Below, piece after piece: positions 36,401 through 47,428 of a stretch of 64,000 bases of DNA (within the stretch, counting starts at the first letter, position 1; each line of letters begins with the position of its first letter). The stretch spans positions 129,001 to 193,000 of the forward strand of contig JAPTMU010000117.1 of NCBI GenBank assembly GCA_028583405.1, in the 5' to 3' direction. The notes beneath the pieces were generated by a model. It worked only from the letters and a program-made list of their open reading frames with translations, ran no database searches and was not told the DNA's origin. Both the position numbers and the translations under genes were made by a program. The DNA comes from Pogonophryne albipinna (Eukaryota; Chordata; Actinopteri; Perciformes; Artedidraconidae).

Positions 36401-39400
36401 GTGTCCCCTCTTCTTCATGTCTCTTCTACATCAACATGTGTCCCCTCTTCTTCATGTCTCTTCTACATCAACATGTGTCCCCTCTTCTTCATGTCTCTTC
36501 TACATCAACATGTGTCCCCTCTTCTTCATGTCTCTTCTCCATCAACATGTGTCCCCTCTTCTTCATGTCTCTTCTACATCAACATGTGTCCCCTCTTCTT
36601 CATGTCTCTTCAACATCAACATGTGTCCCCTCTTCTTCATGTCTCTTCTACATCAACATGTGTCCCCTCTTCTTCATGTCTCTTCTACATCAACATGTGT
36701 CCCCTCTTCTTCATGTCTCTTCTACATCAACATGTGTCCCCTCTTCTTCATGTCTCTTCTACATCAACATGTGTCCCCTCTTCTTCATGTCTCTTCTCCA
36801 TCAACATGTGTCCCCTCTTCTTCATGTCTCCTTCTACATCAACATGTGTCCCCTCTTCTTCATGTCTCTTCTACATCAACATGTGTCCCCTCTTCTTCAT
36901 GTCTCTTCTACATCAACATGTGTCCCCTCTTCTTCATGTCTCTTCTCCATCAACATGTGTCCCCTCTTCTTCATGTCTCTTCTACATCAACATGTGTCCC
37001 CTCTTCTTCATGTCTCTTCTACATCAACATGTGTCCCCTCTTCTTCATGTCTCTTCTACATCAACATGTGTCCCCTCTTCTTCATGTCTCTTCTACATCA
37101 ACATGTGTCCCCTCTTCTTCATGTCTCTTCTACATCAACATGTGTCCCCTCTGTGGAAAGAGACTCTGAAAGTTTCAGGAACAAAGATTCTCTCTTTTTG
37201 TCCTGATCCATTTATATAGAAACCTGTCTGAAAATGAGTTGATCAGATTTTGGCCACTTTATGATGTCATAACGATGTTTTGGCTTGAGTAACCATTAGC
37301 CAATCAGAGACAGGTTCTGTATATATCTGAGACCTATAATATATTGATGAAAAACAGGGTAATAGGGGACCTTTAATGTATTTTATTTTGTAAAGCACTT
37401 TGAATTGCCTTATGTTGAAAGTGCTATAAAAATAAACTTCCCTTGCCTTACAGTTACACCGGTGCCGTCCGCCAGCAGAGTCGACTTCACGCCACGTTGC
37501 TTTTCCTCACGCTGCTGGTTTCCGCCTGTATCTGGGTGGTGTGGATCACGATGTTGGTTAGAGGGAATCCAGAGTTGGACCGTAGACCTCGATGGGACGA
37601 CCCGGTGATTTGCATCGCTTTGGTGGCAAACGGTTGGGTGCTTCTGATGGGCTACGGCTTGTCCCAGATCGCCTTCTTCTGCCGAGGGGAGGCCAAGTCC
37701 AAGGACCTCCCTCTGAGCTTTGCAGGATGGACCAGTCCCAGCGCTGATATTCCAGGATTGAACAGCCCCAAGGAAGGGAATGAGAACGGGAGCTTTGAGA
37801 GCGATAGTGAAACCAGAAGAGGTGAGAAACTGAGTGGAGCTTAGGAGTATAAAAGGTGGTGAGGTAAGCTAAGGGGCATTTCAAAAGGTGAAGGTTGCAA
37901 CAAACACATTTTCTGTTGTTGCGTTTCTATAATTTGAGGTAAAGGTAACAGCGTTTATTAACAAGATGATACGATAAGTCTGCAAAAGTACTCGGCCGTA
38001 CTCCTACCTCAAATTATAGAAACGCAACACTCTCAACCATAATTTTCAATTTGGTTAAATAAAATGTCAGAAAAATAGGACACAATGCTCATCACACCTT
38101 CACCTTTCTTGTTTGGTCAGAACTAATGTCTTGGAACAGATTCGAAGTATCGGAAGCGTCCTGATTTCTGTGAGTAGTTTGAGTAGACTCTTGCAGGTAA
38201 ACAACAAAGACTTGAAAGCAAAGACTATGTGCCTCTTTCTTAACTGTGGTTACAAGGGATACTAGAGAGAAGTTAGCCAACTGTGACGTCTGTTACAAAG
38301 CCATATCTAACCGAAGTTTGCTAACGCTAGCTAACATTAGCCACCATAAACTAGTAGTGTTCAGAAAAGACCAAGTTAGGGTGAAGCTACAAAACCCTTA
38401 ACGTATGCAATGGTTTTTAACAATTATGAATTCAACTTTTCATATAGAACAGGCACGAAATTGGCCTTTTTTTCACTTTAGTTGTGATTTGAGGGGGTTT
38501 TAGTCAAATAACAACACAGCTAAATATAGAGATCCAATGCTTCTTTACGAGCAAACAGGACAGCAAGATATTTTATAAGTTTACTAACATTGACCACCAC
38601 TATTACTCATACAAGAGTTAGGCTGTAGCAACACAGCTCTTACACACAATATATGTTTTAATGCTTGAATTTCACTTTCCATTTGTAAAGGGAAAGAAAA
38701 CACGTTTGTATTTCTTTGTTACCAGTTTTGCTTTTAGTCAAATAAGAACACAGACAGATGTATAAAATAATATGTTACCCTACAAGCAAGCAGCACAGCA
38801 AGATGTATTTGAAGTGTGCTATGCTAAGCTAACATTAGCCGCCATAAGCTAGTGGTCATAGGGGACCAAGTTGAAGAAAACGCCCAAATTATGCTTGTGT
38901 TTTAATGCTTACGAGTTCAACTTTTTTTATATAATACGGGAAAAAATAGCTATCTTTATGGGTGCCATTCAATGATACAACTTCACGTAGAAATGCTATG
39001 CTAACCTACATACAAACAGCACAGCAGGATCTAGCAGGATCTATCTGAAGGATGCTAAGGTAAGCTAACATAAGACACAAGCTACCTAGCCATTAGCTAT
39101 CAGTCATACGAAACCAAGTTAGGCTGCAACAAAACCACTACATTATGTAATGGTATTTTGATACTTATACATTCAACTTTTCATTTATTAAGAGGAAAAT
39201 AATGGTATTTATTTTGTGTTTGGTGTCGAATAACACAGCTGAATGTAAAAATCTTATGCTACTCTAAGAGAAATATTCACTGACAGCTGAGATATTACTC
39301 CAAGTCAGAATGAATATGGAGCGGACGTCCAACGTTACTAAATGACTCCCATTATCAGTCATCCCAGCTCTCACTGCGAGCCTATATGATGAACAGTTTA

Positions 39401-40944
39401 TAATGAAGTGATAATTAGTGAACTGTAGTGTGTTTCCCCGCAGGCAGGAGGACGGAGCAGTCGCTGAGATCTCCCTACGAGTTGGGATTCTCCATGACAG
39501 TGAGTAATAAAACCGTTAGGATTAACAATCTTTCTTCACACACTCTGCAATTAGACCGCTGTGACCTTTCACTACTGCCAGAGATGGCAAAAATACACAC
39601 ATCCTTTACTCAAGTAGAAGTAGGCTACAGACACTCGTGTTTAAAAATACTCTGGTAAAAGTAGAAGTACTGACTAAACTTCTTTACTCAAGTAAAAGTA
39701 AAGAAGTATTGGCTTCGAAATGTACCCATAACTAGCAGCTGTTTTAAAGAGTACCTGACCTCCCTTTATATGAATAGAACAATAATGTCATTGTTAGCTA
39801 ATGAATGTTTCCATGCTGAACAACGGCAACATGACAACGTTTTCATTAGGCGCGTTCACACCGGAGTACTTTTCCCCTTTAGTTCCGTTAGTACCCCTTA
39901 TGTCGGGTTCACACCAAAAAGAGTACTTAGAACTTTTACCCCCATTTTTAGTGCCTGCTGAGAGCAGGTACTCTGCTGGGGGAAAAAAGTGCCCCAGTTC
40001 TGATTGGCTGGGCGAATTGCAAACCACGCCCCGTAAAACTCTGAAATGTTTTGTAGAGCCGCCATTTTATTATTCTCGCATTAGCATTAGCCCAGCGCAC
40101 AAACGCAGAGAGAATAACTTATGGCAACACAAAAGAAAACATGGGAGCGGTGGAGATGAGGAGGTGTCGGCGTTCTGGCGATTTACTCGGAAGGCTTCAG
40201 TGGAAGCAGTCCCAGCAGCTTCTACTGAAGCCAGTCCCCAACTCCGGGGACTTCCGGCCGGGGACTTCGGGTGGCAGTATACGCCGTGAAGTGGTTTGCG
40301 GCCTGCCAGTAAACCAAAAGCAGAAGAAGAAGAAGTGACGTCAGCGGCTCATTTGCGTAATATTCCCTCAGGGAACTTATTCCGGTGTGAACGCGATCGG
40401 CTCTTTTGTTCCATGGGGGAACTAAGTGCTGGGAACTAAGTGCTGGGAACTAAGTACGGCAAAGTACTTTGTGTGAACGCGGCTATTGGTCCCTCTTCTT
40501 TAGAGAAGACCAGGAAATGATGGATACACGGATCGTGTTCAAATCAATAGGCACGCAATGACTCTAAAGAATAATGATCACGCCACCAAACACACATTCA
40601 AACTAAAGGAACCAGCCTGTTTGGAAAATGTAAGAAGTAGAAAGTACAGGTATTTGGGTTCAAAATGTAAGAAGTAGAAAGTACAGGTATTTGGGTTCAA
40701 AATGTAAGAAGTAGAAGTAAAAAGTCGTCAGAAAAATAAGTAGTGGAGTAAAGTACTGATACCAGAACAATGTACTCAGGTACAGTAACGAAGGGTGAAT
40801 GAAAGCACAGTTTATCAAAAGGTATTAAAGGCACTGACGTGATGAATGTGTGTTTCCATGTTTCAGGACATCGACCCCGACAAGGACTACACCATCCCTC
40901 GCCCGAAGACCACCAACTACCTGGAACCTTATGATGAATATTGA
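30259..40944 (+). CDS. gprc5: GPRC5-family (class C orphan, retinoic-acid-induced type) G-protein-coupled receptor
   Basis: Join 30259-30464, 31126-31513, 34569-34741, 37454-37821, 39444-39499 and 40867-40944, giving 422 residues with every junction GT-AG and in frame. Residues 1-30 are a signal peptide. Residues 31-60 are a Ser/Thr/Asn-rich ectodomain with sequons at N32, N37, N40 and N51. Seven hydrophobic segments follow: four from exons 2-3, one in exon 3, two in exon 4. Family signatures are YLCD-AWGIVLE before TM1, FLFSIFFSLAFSCLLAR in TM3, IWVVWITMLVRGNPE in TM6 and WDDPVICIALVANGWV in TM7. The last two resemble GPRC5D most. The tail with YTIPRPKTTNYLEPYDEY resembles GPRC5A, so it may represent the ancestor of the GPRC5A/D pair. 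Such receptors lack the large Venus-flytrap domain of other class C GPCRs and act at the plasma membrane. The start is the only ATG before the signal peptide. Confidence 0.93.
30806..31030. repeat. Dispersed repeat, copy 2 (gprc5 intron)
   Basis: Matches 13573-13800 in order: AAAGTTATTGTCAATCTTTCAG, AGAGATCGAAATA, CCCGAATACAAAAC, AAAATAACAGTCACTTCAATA. Just before it, 30595-30655 contains another LINE-like tail (GGGAAAAGCACTTTATAAATA). Confidence 0.75.
31126..31513 (+). other. gprc5: gprc5 exon encoding TM1-TM4
   Basis: 388 nt, residues 69-198, rich in G+C and Leu. Acceptor ATTACTCCAG, donor GTCAGT at 31514. The donor lies directly against a transposon terminus (CAGTGGTGTAAAG from 31516). 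Confidence 0.93.
31516..32535. mobile_element. 'ACTCAAGTAC' hAT-like repeat with nested second element (gprc5 intron)
   Basis: It begins CAGTGGTGTAAAG; then from 31531 a second element starts, CAGAGATGGCAAAAGTAC. The shared internal block ATTGGTCCCTCTTCTTTAG to CACCAAACACACATTCAAAC is at 32113-32240. Related copies are at 39589-40790 and, inverted, 43309-47420. The outer repeat resumes around 32330 (ATGGACCAATCTGCATAATAAG) and runs to about 32535 with several ACTTTTACTCAAGTAC motifs. A separate repeat with GATTCCGGTTC motifs sits at 31960-32045. Confidence 0.75.
32784..33237. mobile_element. TTAA-flanked MITE, family C, copy 2 (nested)
   Basis: TTAA-AGGTGGGGTAGGTAAG at the left and CTTACCTACCCCACCT-TTAA at the right are perfect inverted repeats for about 17 bp. 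The interior matches copy 1 at 29225. Confidence 0.92.
33618..34092. repeat. 27-bp tandem repeat, split by a MITE
   Basis: Units of ACTTAGAGCGTGCTTGAGAG plus GGGAGGG occur two to three times before 33690 and three times after 34010. The MITE 33690-34009 lies inside the array. Confidence 0.85.
33690..34009. mobile_element. Harbinger-like MITE (3-bp TTA TSD)
   Basis: Flanked by TTA at 33687-33689 and 34010-34012. Ends CGGCTCCTACACACGGCG and CGCCGTGTGTAGGCTCCG are inverted repeats over 18 bp with one mismatch. A TTA duplication suits PIF/Harbinger. A diverged internal copy is at 59745-59995 (shared TTTGATTGGCTAGAGCTTG, CACAATGCAGTTCGGCGAA). Confidence 0.8.
34569..34741 (+). other. gprc5: gprc5 exon encoding end of TM4 region and TM5
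   Basis: 173 nt, residues 199-255 plus two bases. Acceptor CACTTCTTGTCCAG; donor is the weak GTTTAA at 34742, lacking the usual purine at +3 and G at +5. The frame fits perfectly with 37454, which supports the junction. Confidence 0.88.
34800..35140 (+). mobile_element. L2-like LINE 3' fragment (intron)
   Basis: The frame around 34975-35040 reads PETCRSATTLTTFKSRLKTFFL, typical of the last residues of an L2/Rex-type reverse transcriptase. It is followed by the AACTACTGATGTTTTATTATC-type 3' UTR. Heavily truncated. Confidence 0.6.
35141..36273. other. Intron sequence, no feature identified
   Basis: AT-rich intron with no exon-like frame. The reverse-strand open frame at 35289-35663 has no recognisable domain. 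Confidence 0.4.
36274..37376. mobile_element. TTAA-type MITE, family B, copy 2, with internal minisatellite
   Basis: It starts AGGTCACCTATTAAGC and ends GGTAATAGGGGACCT-TTAA. After the array comes the same right half as copy 1 (GAAAGAGACTCTGAAAGTTTC, ATATATCTGAGACC), but it lacks the C-run region found at 15220-15440. Confidence 0.87.
36300..37152. repeat. 37-bp minisatellite inside family-B MITE (about 23 units)
   Basis: The same unit as at 14222. A CTCCTTCTACATC unit near 36828 adds one base and shifts frames. Three forward frames are open for 293-348 residues. Confidence 0.95.
37377..37449 (+). mobile_element. L2-type LINE 3' tail abutting gprc5 exon
   Basis: GTAAAGCACTTTGAATTGCC, GAAAGTGCTATAAAAATAAAC and TTCCCTTGCCTTA match the tail at 18955-19035. 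It runs directly into the acceptor CAG at 37451-37453. Confidence 0.8.
37454..37821 (+). other. gprc5: gprc5 exon encoding TM6, TM7 and cytoplasmic tail start
   Basis: 368 nt, residues 256-378. It contains IWVVWITMLVRGNPE and WDDPVICIALVANGWV. Acceptor CCTTGCCTTACAG, donor GTGAGA at 37822. Confidence 0.93.
37918..38028. repeat. Perfect 24-bp inverted repeat (hairpin) in gprc5 intron
   Basis: Arms 37918-37941 and 38005-38028 are exact reverse complements (GTTGCGTTTCTATAATTTGA and so on). The 63-nt loop includes AAAGGTAACAGCG. It starts about 97 nt after the preceding exon. Confidence 0.85.
38310..39290. repeat. Degenerate tandem repeat, about four 240-bp units
   Basis: Four diverged units begin near 38320, 38580, 38820 and 39062. 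Each carries a GCTAACATTAGCCACC-like motif, a CATACAAGAGTTAGG/GACCAAGTTAGG-like motif, TTTTAATGCTTA and an ACAGCAAGAT-type string. Spacing is 240-260 bp. Confidence 0.65.
39444..39499 (+). other. gprc5: gprc5 exon, cytoplasmic tail (56 nt)
   Basis: Encodes RRTEQSLRSPYELGFSMT after a split Gly. Acceptor GTTTCCCCGCAG, donor GTGAGT at 39500. SPYELGF resembles tail motifs of the family. Confidence 0.85.
39589..40790. mobile_element. 'AGATGGCAAAAGTAC' hAT-like element, with nested MITE
   Basis: It starts CAGAGATGGCAAAAATAC and contains the ATTGGTCCCTCTTCTTTAG to CACACATTCAAACTAAAGG block (40484-40608). It then carries about 2 units of a 37-bp repeat (40625-40715: AATGTAAGAAGTAGAAAGTA, CAGGTATTTGGGTTCAA). 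The right terminus is truncated. The same element, inverted and with about 97 units, is at 43309-47420. Confidence 0.78.
39850..40483. mobile_element. MITE with CGCGTTCACAC termini, nested
   Basis: Left end GGCGCGTTCACACCGGAGTAC, right end GTACTTTGTGTGAACGCGGC, inverted with few mismatches. The related elements at 32105-32120 and 47150-47170 run through this point without the insert, so they show the unoccupied site. Confidence 0.82.
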
Positions 40945-41198
40945 TTGAAATAATTGTCTGGTTCCTACACACACATGAACATAAACTGATGTATACCAGT
41001 TTATGTACAAAAAAAATAGTTTTTCTACATTTCATGTTCTTGTGCAAATGTAAATATTTGTAAATGTGCCAATATGTTAAACCCTCCGTCCAGAAAAGTA
41101 GAAAGACTCGAACAGAATGACTCATCTGCCCGAGTTTCATCATGGAGGAGCGATGGGTTCAGCTCACGGGAAATCCATCACCAAATGCTTTGTGATGT

Positions 41199-41288
<90 letters not shown>
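41199..41288. repeat. (TG)n microsatellite in gprc5 3' UTR
   Basis: About 45 TG dinucleotides, on the transcribed sense strand. Confidence 0.96.
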
Positions 41289-41290
<2 letters not shown>

Positions 41291-41534
41291 AAAGCCCTGA
41301 GGTGATGGAGGAGGCGTGGAACTGCCACTCTGAAGGTGCCAAACTGCTGAGGAGAGGAAGGATGAAAGTATGGAGGGGGATTATTAGATGAGAGGAGACA
41401 GTGCCCTCAGTGATTAACATCTTCATATTCAAAGTTACTTTACAGTCGCTGGGTTTTGTTGGTGCTGCTGCACAGAAAACAATGTTCATAAATGACACAA
41501 GGTGGGTGTCTTTAGTGACTTTCTACACATGCTC

Positions 41535-41540
41535 AATAAA
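41535..41540 (+). terminator. gprc5: Poly(A) signal of gprc5
   Basis: AATAAA about 590 nt after the stop, followed within 35 nt by GTTGTGTTTGCC-type GT-rich sequence. Confidence 0.7.
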
Positions 41541-41750
41541 AGGGTTTATCCATAAAAGTTGTGTTTGCCTCTTCGTCTTTTTCAGGCAGATTATCGAATG
41601 TATTCTGACATATTCTGTATATTTTACATTGTATATTCTATGGACATGGATCTTTCAAAGACTCAAAGGATTTATTGACATGTCCACATTAGCTAAGGTG
41701 TAGTTTTAGACATAACAACTTGCAATATAATGTAGAATAAATTAAACTAC

Positions 41751-42110
41751 TTAGGTAATTCACTTCAGAAACACTAACATCCCGATAGCAATGAATATAT
41801 TAAATGCTTTGACAATAAATTCATAAAAAAATGTCATCTGTGGAAGCCGTAGTGCTGTAAAAAGCACGACCAGTCATCTGAGCCGGCCCGCTACTACTAC
41901 TACTACTACTGCCCGCTACTGGATGGCCTACCTGCCTGTCAGCCTTCCATCTGTGCACAAATTATCTCGTGCCCTCATTGGTCAAGTGTGTGTTGGAGGA
42001 GGGGCTCTGTGAGGAAGTCTGAAGGAAGAGGCAGATTTGTTCCGGTTGTGTACTTTCAAATTCTAGCACCCTCGAGCTGGTTTCTCCATTCTTACCGACC
42101 CTACCTTTAA
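41751..42110. mobile_element. TTAA-type MITE, family C, copy 3 (left end eroded)
   Basis: It contains TTAGGTAATTCACTTCAGAA, AACATCCCGATAGCAATGAA and TGTCATCTGTGGAAGCCG. It ends CTTACCGACCCTACCT-TTAA. A local (CTA)n expansion is near 41890-41910. Confidence 0.85.
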
Positions 42111-43281
<1,171 letters not shown>

Positions 43282-43308
43282 ATCACCCTTGGCAACAGTG
43301 GTGTAAAG

Positions 43309-46300
43309 CAGTGGTGGGAAGTAGTGGAGGATAAATACTTCGTTACTGTACTTAAGTACATTTTTCTGGTATCAGTACTTTACTTATCTTTCTGACGACT
43401 TTTTACTTTTACTACTTACATGTTGAACTCAAATACCTGTACTTTCTACTTCTTACATGTTGAACACAAATACCTGTACTTTCTACTTCTTACATGTTGA
43501 ACACAAATACCTGTACTTTCTACTTCTTACATGTTGAACTCAAATACCTGTACTTTCTACTTCTTACATGTTGAACTCAAATACCTGTACTTTCTACTTC
43601 TTACATGTTGAACCCAAATACCTGTACTTTCTACTTCTTACATGTTGAACACAAATACCTGTACTTTCTACTTCTTACATGTTGAACACAAATACCTGTA
43701 CTTTCTACTTCTTACATGTTGAACACAAATACCTGTACTTTCTACTTCTTACATGTTGAACTCAAATACCTGTACTTTCTACTTCTTACATGTTGAACCC
43801 AAATACCTGTACTTTCTACTTCTTACATGTTGAACTCAAATACCTGTACTTTCTACTTCTTACATGTTGAACCCAAATACCTGTACTTTCTACTTCTTAC
43901 ATGTTGAACTCAAATACCTGTACTTTCTACTTCTTACATGTTGAACACAAATACCTGTACTTTCTACTTCTTACATGTTGAACACAAATACCTGTACTTT
44001 CTACTTCTTACATGTTGAACCCAAATACCTGTACTTTCTACTTCTTACATGTTGAACACAAATACCTGTACTTTCTACTTCTTACATGTTGAACACAAAT
44101 ACCTGTACTTTCTACTTCTTACATGTTGAACACAAATACCTGTACTTTCTACTTCTTACATGTTGAACACAAATACCTGTACTTTCTACTTCTTACATGT
44201 TGAATCCAAATACCTGTACTTTCTACTTCTTACATGTTGAACCCAAATACCTGTACTTTCTACTTCTTACATGTTGAACCCAAATACCTGTACTTTCTAC
44301 TTCTTACATGTTGAACCCAAATACCTGTACTTTCTACTTCTTACATGTTGAACCCAAATACCTGTACTTTTTACTTCTTACATGTTGAACCCAAATACCT
44401 GTACTTTCTACATCTTACATGTTGAACACAAATACCTGTACTTTCTACTTCTTACATGTTGAACTCAAATACCTGTACTTTCTACTTCTTACATGTTGAA
44501 CCCAAATACCTGTACTTTCTACTTCTTACATGTTGAACACAAATACCTGTACTTTCTACTTCTTACATGTTGAACCCAAATACCTGTACTTTCTACTTCT
44601 TACATGTTGAACACAAATACCTGTACTTTCTACTTCTTACATGTTGAACTCAAATACCTGTACTTTCTACTTCTTACATGTTGAACCCAAATACCTGTAC
44701 TTTCTACTTCTTACATGTTGAACCCAAATACCTGAACTTTCTACTTCTTACATGTTGAACCCAAATACCTGTACTTTCTACTTCTTACATGTTGAACACA
44801 AATACCTGTACTTTCTACTTCTTACATGTTGAACCCAAATACCTGTACTTTCTACTTCTTACATGTTGAACTCAAATACCTGTACTTTCTACTTCTTACA
44901 TGTTGAACTCAAATACCTGTACTTTCTACTTCTTACATGTTGAACACAAATACCTGTACTTTCTACTTCTTACATGTTGAACCAAATACCTGTACTTTCT
45001 ACTTCTTACATGTTGAACTCAAATACCTGTACTTTCTACTTCTTACATGTTGAACACAAATACCTGTACTTTCTACTTCTTACATGTTGAACTCAAATAC
45101 CTGTACTTTCTACTTCTTACATGTTGAACACAAATACCTGTACTTTCTACTTCTTACATGTTGAACCCAAATACCTGTACTTTCTACTTCTTACATGTTG
45201 AACACAAATACCTGTACTTTCTACTTCTTACATGTTGAACCCAAATACCTGTACTTTCTACTTCTTACATGTTGAACACAAATACCTGTACTTTCTACTT
45301 CTTACATGTTGAACACAAATACCTGTACTTTCTACTTCTTACATGTTGAACACAAATACCTGTACTTTCTACTTCTTACATGTTGAACACAAATACCTGT
45401 ACTTTCTACTTTCTTACATGTTGAACACAAATACCTGTACTTTCTACTTTCTTACATGTTGAACACAAATACCTGTACTTTCTACTTCTTACATGTTGAA
45501 CACAAATACCTGTACTTTCTACTTCTTACATGTTGAACACAAATACCTGTACTTTCTACTTCTTACATGTTGAACACAAATACCTGTACTTTCTACTTTC
45601 TTACATGTTGAACCAAATACCTGTACTTTCTACTTCTTACATGTTGAACCCAAATACCTGTACTTTCTACTTCTTACATGTTGAACACAAATACCTGTAC
45701 TTTCTATTTCTTACATGTTGAACCCAATACCTGTACTTTCTACTTCTTACATGTTGAACACAAATACCTGTACTTTCTACTTCTTACATGTTGAACACAA
45801 ATACCTGTACTTTCTACTTCTTACATGTTGAACACAAATACCTGTACTTTCTACTTCTTACATGTTGAACACAAATACCTGTACTTTCTACTTCTTACAT
45901 GTTGAACACAAATACCTGTACTTTCTACTTCTTACATGTTGAACACAAATACCTGTACTTTCTACTTCTTACATGTTGAACTCAAATACCTGTACTTTCT
46001 ACTTCTTACATGTTGAACCCAAATACCTGTACTTTCTACTTCTTACATGTTGAACCCAAATACCTGTACTTTCTACTTCTTACATGTTGAACCCAAATAC
46101 CTGTACTTTCTACTTCTTACATGTTGAACACAAATACCTGTACTTTCTACTTCTTACATGTTGAACACAAATACCTGTACTTTCTACTTCTTACATGTTG
46201 AACTCAAATACCTGTACTTTCTACTTCTTACATGTTGAACTCAAATACCTGTACTTTCTATTTCTTACATGTTGAACACAAATACCTGTACTTTCTACTT

Positions 46301-47420
46301 CTTACATGTTGAACACAAATACCTGTACTTTCTACTTCTTACATGTTGAACACAAATACCTGAACTTTCTACTTCTTACATGTTGAACTCAAATACCTGT
46401 ACTTTCTACTTCTTACATGTTGAACACAAATACCTGTACTTTCTACTTCTTACATGTTGAACACAAATACCTGTACTTTCTACTTCTTACATGTTGAACA
46501 CAAATACCTGTACTTTCTACTTCTTACATGTTGAACACAAATACCTGTACTTTCTACTTCTTACATGTTGATCTCAAATACCTGTACTTTCTACTTCTTA
46601 CATGTTGAACACAAATACCTGTACTTTCTACTTCTTACATGTTGAACACAAATACCTGTACTTTCTACTTCTTACATGTTGAACACAAATACCTGTACTT
46701 TCTACTTCTTACATGTTGAACACAAATACCTGTACTTTCTACTTCTTACATGTTGAACCCAAATACCTGTACTTTCTACTTCTTACATGTTGAACCCAAA
46801 TACCTGTACTTTCTACTTCTTACATGTTGAACCCAAATACCTGTACTTTCTACTTCTTACATGTTGAACCCAAATACCTGTACTTTCTACTTCTTACATG
46901 TGAACACAAATACCTGTACTTTCTACTTCTTACATGTGAACACAAATACCTGTACTTTCTACTTCTTACATGTTGAACCCAAATACCTGTACTTTCTACT
47001 TCTCTCATTTCCCAAACAGCTGGTTCCTTTAGTCTGAATGTGTGTTTGGTGGCGTGATCATTATTCTTTAGAGTCATTGCGTGCCTATTGATTTGAACAC
47101 GATCCGTGTATCCATCATTTCCTGCTCTTCTCTAAAGAAGAGGGACCAATGGAAACGTTGTCATGTTGCCGTTGTTCAGCATGGAAACATTTATTAGCTA
47201 ACAATGACATTATTGTTCTATTAATATAAAGGGAGGTCAGGTACTCTTTAAAACAGCTGCTAGTTATGGGTACTTTTTACTGAAGTACATTTCAAAGCCT
47301 CTTTACTTTGACTTGAGTAAAGAAGTTTAGTCAGTACTTCTACTTTCACCAGAGTATTTTTAAACACGAGTATCTGTACTTCAACTTGAGTAAAGGATGT
47401 GAGTACTTTTGCCATCTCTA
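43309..47420 (-). mobile_element. hAT-like element with perfect TSD, greatly enlarged by a minisatellite
   Basis: GTGTAAAG lies at 43301-43308 and 47421-47428. The ends are CAGTGGTGGGAAGTAGTGG and TTTTGCCATCTCTA. Relative to the copies at 31531 and 39589 it is inverted. It contains the shared CACGATCCGTGTATCCATC block (47095-47120) and ends in the ACTCGTGTTTAAAAATACTC-type sequence. Of 4112 bp, about 3.6 kb is tandem repeat. The insertion is inside an older 'CAGTGGTGTAAAGTAACTA' repeat. Confidence 0.88.
43412..46998. repeat. 37-bp minisatellite, about 97 units
   Basis: The unit is TACTTCTTACATGTTGAAC, then A/C/T, then CAAATACCTGTACTTTC. The most variable position is the base after GAAC (ACAC, ACCC or ACTC types interspersed). 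Occasional one-base indels (CTTTCTTAC, ACCAAAT, ATGTGAAC) occur near 45410-45600 and 46900-46940. Most units are otherwise identical, implying recent homogenisation. Confidence 0.97.
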
Positions 47421-47428
47421 GTGTAAAG

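Larger units (their letters stand above)
40867..41555 (+). other. gprc5: gprc5 terminal exon and 3' UTR
   Basis: Coding part 40867-40944 encodes DIDPDKDYTIPRPKTTNYLE and a C-terminal PYDEY, stop TGA. The 3' UTR contains a (TG)n run (about 41199-41288) and ends near the AATAAA at 41535-41540, followed by a GT-rich stretch. Confidence 0.85.

Noticed and set aside
43412..46998. CRISPR-like array (regular 37-bp repeats)
   Set aside because: There are no unique spacers; units are directly tandem and eukaryotic in context. It is a minisatellite.
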